DNA of 64,000 nucleotides. Source: an uncultured Eubacteriales bacterium (GTDB lineage: Bacteria > Bacillota > Clostridia > Oscillospirales > CAG-272). The notes under the pieces are model-generated. The model saw nothing but the letters and a program-made list of their open reading frames with translations, searched no databases and was not told the origin of the DNA. The stretch lies in assembly GCA_934467415.1 (NCBI GenBank), contig CAKSLQ010000001.1, forward strand, positions 186,001 to 250,000, written 5' to 3'. The translations under genes and the position numbers were made by a program. Below, one piece after another: positions 59,200 to 64,000 of the stretch; the first letter of the stretch is position 1, and every line of letters starts with the position of its first letter.

Positions 59200-59747
59200 G
59201 CTTTATCGTTCTTCTTCGGGAACAGGCGGAATTCCTTTGTCCCGAGCAGATAGGAAATGCCGCTGACGGCGATGACATAGAGCGCTGCAACAAAGAACAC
59301 AGCCGCTACCACCGCAAAACTCTTCCCCTGCGGGGCAAGCGTAATCATGATGCCGGTAAAGCAGCCGTCCACCAGAATCAGAATCGCATAGCAGACCGCG
59401 CGGATCGAATCCGCAAGCTCGGTCTGCGGCACGAGTGCGCAGACGAAGTAAACCAGCGTCAGCAGCAGCACGGGGATCTGTGCGACCGCCGCAATCCAAA
59501 AGCCGTCGCCCCGATAGCCGGTGAGCCTGCCTGCGTCAATCGCCGACTTGTCCTTCGCCCCAAGCTCCCACATCGGCACATAAATCATCGCCGCATAGAA
59601 AAGTGATGCGAAAATGCTGACGGCCAGCGTCATGCCTTTTCCCATCTGATTGGTCCAGAGAAAGAGGACGGTGCCGAACACCGCCATCCCGATATGTGTG
59701 ACGATCAGGCGGCCGATCGCGCCCGAACGCGCTTTGATTCTTTCCAT
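59196..59747 (-). CDS. Hypothetical membrane protein
   Basis: A 183-residue protein with about four to five hydrophobic helices (GRLIVTHIGMAVFGTVLFLW, SIFASLFYAAMIYVPMW, IAAVAQIPVLLLTLVYFVCAL, AVVAAVFFVAALYVIAV) and a charged C-terminal tail. The ATG at 59747 is preceded by GGAGG. It heads the minus-strand run membrane protein-HAD-GNAT-rqcH-ABC pair, with overlaps or gaps of a few bases for the first four. I recognise no family. Confidence 0.75.
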   Translation of the reverse strand: MERIKARSGAIGRLIVTHIGMAVFGTVLFLWTNQMGKGMTLAVSIFASLFYAAMIYVPMWELGAKDKSAIDAGRLTGYRGDGFWIAAVAQIPVLLLTLVYFVCALVPQTELADSIRAVCYAILILVDGCFTGIMITLAPQGKSFAVVAAVFFVAALYVIAVSGISYLLGTKEFRLFPKKNDKA

Positions 59748-59896
59748 TATGCTACCTCCGACATGCATCTCGATGCATGTCTGTATATTATAGCTGAATT
59801 TATGCCGTCCTGCAAGACAAATCGTGTTTTTTTCACATTTCTCTTTTCTTTTGCAAAAAGATTTTGTATAATGGAAAGCAGAAAGGAGGTGCCGTT

Positions 59897-60946
59897 ATGC
59901 CCGTCCAGCCACATAATGAAATTGACCGCGCCACCCTGCCGCCGATTCTCCTTGAATTTGCGCATTACAAGGGCGGCATTGAAAATCGCTCCAAACTAAC
60001 GGTAGAGGAATATCTCCTCGATTTACGCACCTTTTTCCGCTACATGTGTGCAGTAAAGCAGAACGGGCACGAGCCGAGCGCCGCCGAGTTGGAAGAAACG
60101 GACATTACAAGCGTTGATCTCGCCTTTACAGCCGCCATCCGCCCGGAGGACATCTACGAATTTCTGTTCTTCACCGACACGGTGCTGCAAAATCGCCGTG
60201 CGGCGAAGGCGCGGAAGCTGTCTGCCATCAAATCCTTCTATAAATATCTTGTCAACAAGCGACACCTGCTGGAGAAAAACCCGGCCGTGGACATCGACAC
60301 GCCAAAGAAAGAAAAGGCCCTGCCGAAGTTCCTCTCCGCCGAAGAAAGTCTTGCGCTGCTCGACGCAATCGTCGGCGACACGGCGTCCAGATCCGTGCGG
60401 CGGGACTACGCCATTGCCACGCTTTTTCTCAACTGCGGGATGCGTCTCTCCGAGCTGTGCGGCATCGACATGCGGGATATCGACAGCGACCTGCGCTCGG
60501 TGCGCGTCACCGGCAAGGGCGCAAAGGAGCGCATCATTTATCTGAACAGCGCCTGCCGTGCCGCGCTTGCGGACTATCTCGCCGTGCGCGGCGACAACCT
60601 GGACGAGAAGACCGCCGCCTGCCCCGCCCTCTTTTTGAGCAGCCGCGGGCAGCGCATCAGCAACAAGACCGTACAATGGATGATCGGAAAATACCTGAAG
60701 GCAGCCGGGCTTGAAAACAAGGGCTATTCCGTCCACAAGTTGCGGCACACCGCCGCCACGCTGATGTATCAGACCGGACATGTGGACGTGCGCGTGCTGA
60801 AGGACATTCTCGGGCATGAGCAGCTGAACACCACGCAGATTTACACACATGTGAGCAGCGCCGGTATGGAGAGCGCCATGGAGCAGAATCCGCTTGCCTG
60901 TGTCAAGCCGCCGCGCACACGGACGAAGAAGCCGCAGGAGGACTGA
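59897..60946 (+). CDS. Tyrosine recombinase, XerC/XerD-like
   Basis: A 349-residue site-specific recombinase that likely resolves chromosome dimers. The ATG at 59897 follows AGGAGGT. The N-terminal SAM-like core-binding domain (TVEEYLLDLRTFFRYM, then AKARKLSAIKSFYKYLVNKRHLLEKNP) precedes the catalytic domain. All catalytic residues are present: R183 (GMRLSEL), K207 (GKGAKER), H280 and R283 (HKLRHT), H307 (GHEQLN) and nucleophile Y316 (IYTHV). It is slightly longer than typical XerC because of N-terminal and C-terminal extensions. There are no adjacent att-like repeats or phage genes, so a chromosomal Xer role is favoured. Confidence 0.9.
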   Translation: MPVQPHNEIDRATLPPILLEFAHYKGGIENRSKLTVEEYLLDLRTFFRYMCAVKQNGHEPSAAELEETDITSVDLAFTAAIRPEDIYEFLFFTDTVLQNRRAAKARKLSAIKSFYKYLVNKRHLLEKNPAVDIDTPKKEKALPKFLSAEESLALLDAIVGDTASRSVRRDYAIATLFLNCGMRLSELCGIDMRDIDSDLRSVRVTGKGAKERIIYLNSACRAALADYLAVRGDNLDEKTAACPALFLSSRGQRISNKTVQWMIGKYLKAAGLENKGYSVHKLRHTAATLMYQTGHVDVRVLKDILGHEQLNTTQIYTHVSSAGMESAMEQNPLACVKPPRTRTKKPQED

Positions 60947-61000
60947 GCCGCTGACGCAAAGCGCCGCCGCCGCATACCCTGTAGATACGGGGGTGACGAT

Positions 61001-61726
61001 ATGGCTTTTTGTGGGCTGCCGAAACAGCAGAACAGCAAACGGCGGCGCCCGGCAAAGGCCGCCGTCTTTGCGCTGTTTCTGCTGATCTCCTGTGTGCTGA
61101 TCTACAATTTGCAGATTATTCCCGTGCTGCTCCCCCTGACGCGGGCAAAATGCACGACCGAGCTGACCGACGCCGTCAACCGTATCGTGCGGGAGCGCAT
61201 GCAGTCGGAGAGCGACGGCTACGCCGATTTTGTGCGGCTGCATTTCGGCGAAGACGGCGGCGTCGCATCGGTCGAGACCAACACACCGCGCCTTGCCAGG
61301 CTCTCCGGCGATGTTGTGAGCGACGTGACCGACGCGCTGGCACACGAGCGCATGACCGTTCGCATTCCGCTCGGCAGTCTGTCCGGCAATGCGCTTTTGT
61401 CCGGCAAGGGGCCGGATGTGTGCGTGAAGCTGGCCATCTCGCAAAAGGTCACCTGCGCCGTGCGCGGCGACTTTGTCGAGAGCGGCATCAACCAGACCCT
61501 GCACCGCGTACTTCTGCGCGTGACGGTCGATGTCTCGGCGCTGCTGCCGGGCGCGGTGCAGACCTTTTCCGTGCCGACCGACGTCTGCGTAGCCGAGACC
61601 GTCATCGTCGGCAAGGTTCCCGAGGCGTATACCCGCATCGACCGCTTCGCCTCCGACGTGACCGAAAACGAGATCGACGACATCGCGGACTACAGCGCGC
61701 GGGGGCAGCTGCGGTGCCTTCCGTAA
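61001..61726 (+). CDS. yunB: Sporulation protein YunB
   Basis: YunB is needed for efficient spore formation in B. subtilis and is made in the mother cell under sigmaE. The 241-residue protein has a basic N-terminus (QQNSKRRRPAK), one transmembrane helix (about residues 20-45, AAVFALFLLISCVLIYNLQIIPVLL) and an outer soluble domain. Family landmarks are AKCTTELTDAVNRIV, PLGSLSGNALLSGKGP, and GINQTLHRVLLRVTVDVSALLPG with ETVIVGKVPEAY. GGGGGTGACGAT precedes the ATG. It lies between the Xer gene and a DivIVA-like gene. Confidence 0.9.
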   Translation: MAFCGLPKQQNSKRRRPAKAAVFALFLLISCVLIYNLQIIPVLLPLTRAKCTTELTDAVNRIVRERMQSESDGYADFVRLHFGEDGGVASVETNTPRLARLSGDVVSDVTDALAHERMTVRIPLGSLSGNALLSGKGPDVCVKLAISQKVTCAVRGDFVESGINQTLHRVLLRVTVDVSALLPGAVQTFSVPTDVCVAETVIVGKVPEAYTRIDRFASDVTENEIDDIADYSARGQLRCLP

Positions 61727-61733
61727 AAAAAGG

Positions 61734-61762
61734 TTGCCAGCGCGCGCGGATTGTGTTATATT
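61734..61762 (+). promoter_or_regulatory. Candidate promoter of the DivIVA-like gene
   Basis: TTGCCA (61734-61739) and TATATT (61757-61762) with a 17-base spacer, 36 bases before the ATG at 61799. Confidence 0.55.
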
Positions 61763-61798
61763 ATGTATGTGAATCAAATTATACTTTTGAGGTGCAAG

Positions 61799-62596
61799 AT
61801 GTCCAAAGACAGTATGCCGAAAGAAAAAATGGTCTATTTCCGCACATCGCTCGGCGGGTTCAACCGCGAGGATGTCAACAGCTATATTGAAAAGCTGAAC
61901 GGCGAATTTGCCGAGCGCGAACGCGCCGCCAAACGCAAGGCCGACGCGCTGGAAGCCAGGCTCACCGAGCTGGAAAACGCAAAATCCGAGCTGGAGCGGG
62001 CGCTTGCGCGCGTCTCGGCATTGGAAGCGGCAGCCGCCGAGCGCGAAAAGCTGATCGCCGGGCAGCTTACCCGTATTGACGAGCAAAATGCCGCGATCGA
62101 AAGCCTCCGCCGCGAACGCGGCGAGGCGCAGTCCCGCGCAGCAAGCCTGGACGAGCGACTCGCTTCCCTGTCGGACGCGATTGCAAAATCCGAAAAATAC
62201 GACGATGTCAGCGCGCAGATCGGCGAGATCATTCTCTCCGCCAAGAGCACGGCCGATGAGATTATTGAAAACGCACGGCGCGAGGCCGACGCCATGCGCC
62301 GCTCGGCAGACGAGCAGCTTGAGAGCGCCGCCGCGAGCTTCAACGCGCGCGCCGCAACCGCTGCCTATGCGGTCAGAGGCCAGATCAAGAAGATCGCCAG
62401 CGACTCCTATTCCGCGCTGACCGCGCAGACCGAGCAGACCGCTGCACTTCTGCACGCGCTTGCCGAAAATATCGGCAAATCCTCGGCGGAGCTGGACAGC
62501 AAACTGGCAAGCGGCAAGAGCGATGCCGACGCCGCGATAGGTGCAGAGGCCGCCAAGATTTTCAGCGATGAAAACCGCATCAAATTCAATTTCTGA
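61799..62596 (+). CDS. DivIVA-like coiled-coil protein
   Basis: A 265-residue soluble protein. The ATG at 61799 follows GAGG. The N-terminus (MVYFRTSLGGFNREDVNSYIEKLNGEF) is like the DivIVA/GpsB membrane-curvature and septum-binding head, in which the F-x-x-x-F-x-G-Y/F-x-x-x-x-V motif is important. A long Ala/Glu/Arg coiled coil (about residues 40-125) follows, then a second helical tail (KKIASDSYSALTAQTEQTAALLHALAENIGKSS). It probably localises at poles or the division site. The next gene, a fumarase beta subunit, starts one base after its stop. Confidence 0.83.
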   Translation: MSKDSMPKEKMVYFRTSLGGFNREDVNSYIEKLNGEFAERERAAKRKADALEARLTELENAKSELERALARVSALEAAAAEREKLIAGQLTRIDEQNAAIESLRRERGEAQSRAASLDERLASLSDAIAKSEKYDDVSAQIGEIILSAKSTADEIIENARREADAMRRSADEQLESAAASFNARAATAAYAVRGQIKKIASDSYSALTAQTEQTAALLHALAENIGKSSAELDSKLASGKSDADAAIGAEAAKIFSDENRIKFNF

Positions 62597-62597
62597 C

Positions 62598-63119
62598 ATG
62601 AAACGCTGTAATACCGAAACCTTCAGAGAATGGGCGCGCACCCTGCGCGCCGGCGAAGAAATTCTGCTCTCCGGAACGGTCTATACTTCGCGCGATGCCG
62701 CGCACAAGCGCATCTTCAAAGCGATTGCCGACGGCGCGCCGCTGCCCTACCCGATCGAAGGCGCATTCATCTACTACGCCGGGCCGACCCCGGCCAAGCG
62801 CGGCGCCGTCGGTGCCTGCGGGCCGACCACCTCCTCGCGCATGGACGTCTATGCACCGAAGCTCTACGACATGGGTCTGGCCGCCACCATCGGCAAGGGA
62901 GATCGCAGTGAAGCGGTCTACGAAGCCATCCGCAAAAACGGCGGGCTGTATCTCTGCGCCATCGGCGGCGCGGGCGCGCTGGCTTCCCGCGCCATCGTCA
63001 GGAGCGAGGTCATCGCCTACGACGACCTCGGCTGCGAGTCGGTCAAGCGCTTCACCATCCGCGATTTTCCGCTGTTCGTCGCCATTGATACGACGGGCGG
63101 CAGCATATTCAAAAAGTAA
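62598..63119 (+). CDS. Fe-S hydro-lyase beta subunit (class I fumarase/tartrate dehydratase C-terminal domain)
   Basis: A 173-residue protein equal to the beta chain of two-subunit class I fumarases or L(+)-tartrate dehydratases. Signature segments are ILLSGTVYTSRDAAHKRIFKAI, FIYYAGPTPAKRG, ACGPTTSSRMDVYAPKL, AATIGKGDRSEAVYEAIRKNGGLYLCAIGGAGAL and the late SEVIAYDDLGCESVKRF. The alpha chain with the 4Fe-4S cysteines is absent from the window. It has no ribosome binding site of its own; the ATG lies one base past the DivIVA-like stop, so translation depends on coupling. Substrate (fumarate/malate or tartrate) is undecided. Confidence 0.92.
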   Translation: MKRCNTETFREWARTLRAGEEILLSGTVYTSRDAAHKRIFKAIADGAPLPYPIEGAFIYYAGPTPAKRGAVGACGPTTSSRMDVYAPKLYDMGLAATIGKGDRSEAVYEAIRKNGGLYLCAIGGAGALASRAIVRSEVIAYDDLGCESVKRFTIRDFPLFVAIDTTGGSIFKK

Positions 63120-63146
63120 AGTATTTCCCGGGAAAGGAGAATCGGC

Positions 63147-64000
63147 GTGTCCCTCGGTTCCAAGATCAAAAATCTGCGCCGTATGCGCGGCATGACGCAG
63201 TCGGCGCTGTCCGACGGCGTTGTAACGCACGGCATGCTCAGCCGTATCGAGCACGATGACGCCACGCCGTCGCTCGAGACGCTCTGCGCGCTGGCCGCGC
63301 GCCTCGAGGTCTCGCCCGGATTTCTGCTCGACCCGTCTGCCGACCTGCTTCCCGCCCTGCGAAGTCAGGCCGAACGCCGGATTGCCGAGTGCTTCGCCGC
63401 CGGGGCATACGCCGACTGCCTCGACATCTTTTCATCGTCCGACATCGTTCCAGATGCCGGCAACGCCGCCGTGTATACCTGCTGCGCATTCCGCGTGGGT
63501 ACGCAGGCATTTGACCGCGGCGATCTCGCGGCGGCGCGCCGCTGGCTGGCCGCTGCCGAAGAAGTGCTGCCGCTCGCACCCATCCCGCCCGCGGAGGTCA
63601 CGGCGGCGCGCATCGACTTTGTGCTTTTGCTCGCCGATCACATTGATGATCTTGCGGCAGTTCTGCCGCTTATACCGGACAAGCCGGATCTCGGCTTTCA
63701 GCCTTCTTTGTTCTTTTATACGCTTGCGCAGTTTGAGCGCAAGGCGTCGGACACCGTGCGCGCAATCCTTCTGCTGGAGCTGCTGGACGCGCCGTATGCC
63801 GCCTACATCGACGCGAAGCTGAAGCTGCTCGATTACAAATTCATCGACGCCATTCTCGCCCTGCGGCCGATCGCCGCATCCAAAGAGGTTCCCTGCTTTC
63901 TCGCGCTGCTCGCTGCTGCGGCCGTGGAGGACTGCTGCAAGACCTGTGAGGACTATAAGGGCGCATACGAGAGCCGTGAGCGGCGCGAGGCGATTCTCGC
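63147..64000 (+). CDS. XRE-family regulator with TPR-like C-terminal region, 3' truncated
   Basis: A protein starting at a GTG at 63147 preceded by GGAAAGGAGA; the frame stays open to the window end (284 codons visible). Residues 1-55 are a classic Cro/C1 HTH: SLGSKIKNLRRMRGMTQSALSDGVVTHGMLSRIEHDDATPSLETLCALAARLEV. The rest is helical with Ala-rich repeats (GNAAVYTCCAFRVGTQAFDRGDLAAARRWLAAAEEVLP), in keeping with PlcR/RNPP-type TPR peptide-sensing regulators, though the TPR match is only approximate. It follows the fumarase beta gene. Its target and any partner lie beyond the window. Confidence 0.82.
   Translation, partial: MSLGSKIKNLRRMRGMTQSALSDGVVTHGMLSRIEHDDATPSLETLCALAARLEVSPGFLLDPSADLLPALRSQAERRIAECFAAGAYADCLDIFSSSDIVPDAGNAAVYTCCAFRVGTQAFDRGDLAAARRWLAAAEEVLPLAPIPPAEVTAARIDFVLLLADHIDDLAAVLPLIPDKPDLGFQPSLFFYTLAQFERKASDTVRAILLLELLDAPYAAYIDAKLKLLDYKFIDAILALRPIAASKEVPCFLALLAAAAVEDCCKTCEDYKGAYESRERREAIL

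Noticed and set aside
59897..60946. Xer-like gene as an integrative element integrase
   Set aside because: No att-like direct repeats, tRNA or phage/conjugation genes are beside it, and it sits with sporulation and division genes.
60023..62641. An 872-codon minus-strand frame
   Set aside because: Antisense to the Xer, yunB and DivIVA-like genes, all with family motifs and ribosome binding sites.
1..64000. tRNA, rRNA or riboswitch genes
   Set aside because: I found no sequence with convincing cloverleaf, rRNA or known aptamer motifs on reading through; intergenic gaps mostly hold promoters and terminators.

Overview
The window reads as a chromosomal segment of a GC-rich, endospore-forming Clostridia-type Firmicute, most like Oscillospirales/Ruminococcaceae (inferred; no rRNA marker is present). 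The evidence is consensus -35/-10 promoters, strong AGGAGG ribosome binding sites, a cotJABC operon, yunB, a DacF-type carboxypeptidase, the miaB-ylbF/ymcA-mutS-mutL order known from Bacilli and Clostridia, a DivIVA-like protein, SLH domains and a type I dockerin. Genes are densely packed with short gaps, many ATGA-type overlaps and intrinsic terminators between convergent units. I found no tRNA, rRNA, CRISPR array, prophage or insertion sequence.

Layout. 1-9 kb: end of a TrkH/TrkA potassium system, a Cys-rich conserved protein, a small P-loop protein, pgi, dacF, a GNAT enzyme, proC and two membrane proteins. 9.3-15.1 kb: an accessory-looking pair, a sensor-HTH regulator divergent from a 1476-residue secreted protein that combines a Gly-rich beta-helix-like region, an M14 metallocarboxypeptidase domain and a C-terminal dockerin. 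15.1-22.7 kb (minus): miaB, a YlbF-family gene with a Cys cluster, mutS, mutL, tgt. 22.9-31 kb: a three-module flavodiiron protein, an ABC-F ATPase, a GNAT enzyme, a palindrome-rich repeat block, a stand-alone E2-type acyltransferase, a lactonase-like propeller and aldose 1-epimerase.

31-45.9 kb: comEC, two CobW-type metal GTPase genes (one with a large His-rich insert, one fused to a DUF1980-like domain), an ECF S component coupled to a HAD phosphatase, pepT, an SLH protein, cotJABC, a CmpB-type membrane protein, a DUF1538 membrane protein with a tandem PII-like protein, and putP. 46-64 kb: degV-fakA (fatty acid kinase parts), a cytidylate kinase-like gene with two MATE exporters, a minus-strand run ending in a heterodimeric ABC exporter and including rqcH, then a plus-strand Xer recombinase, yunB, a DivIVA-like gene coupled to an orphan fumarase beta subunit, and an XRE regulator that runs off the end.

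Most of the window is core metabolism, DNA repair, transport and sporulation. The least conventional parts are the dockerin/M14 protein with its C-terminal-HTH regulator, the CobW pair, the tandem PII gene with an internal start signal, and several family members with altered catalytic residues (E2-type acyltransferase, ComEC beta-lactamase domain, one ABC half, one HAD protein).
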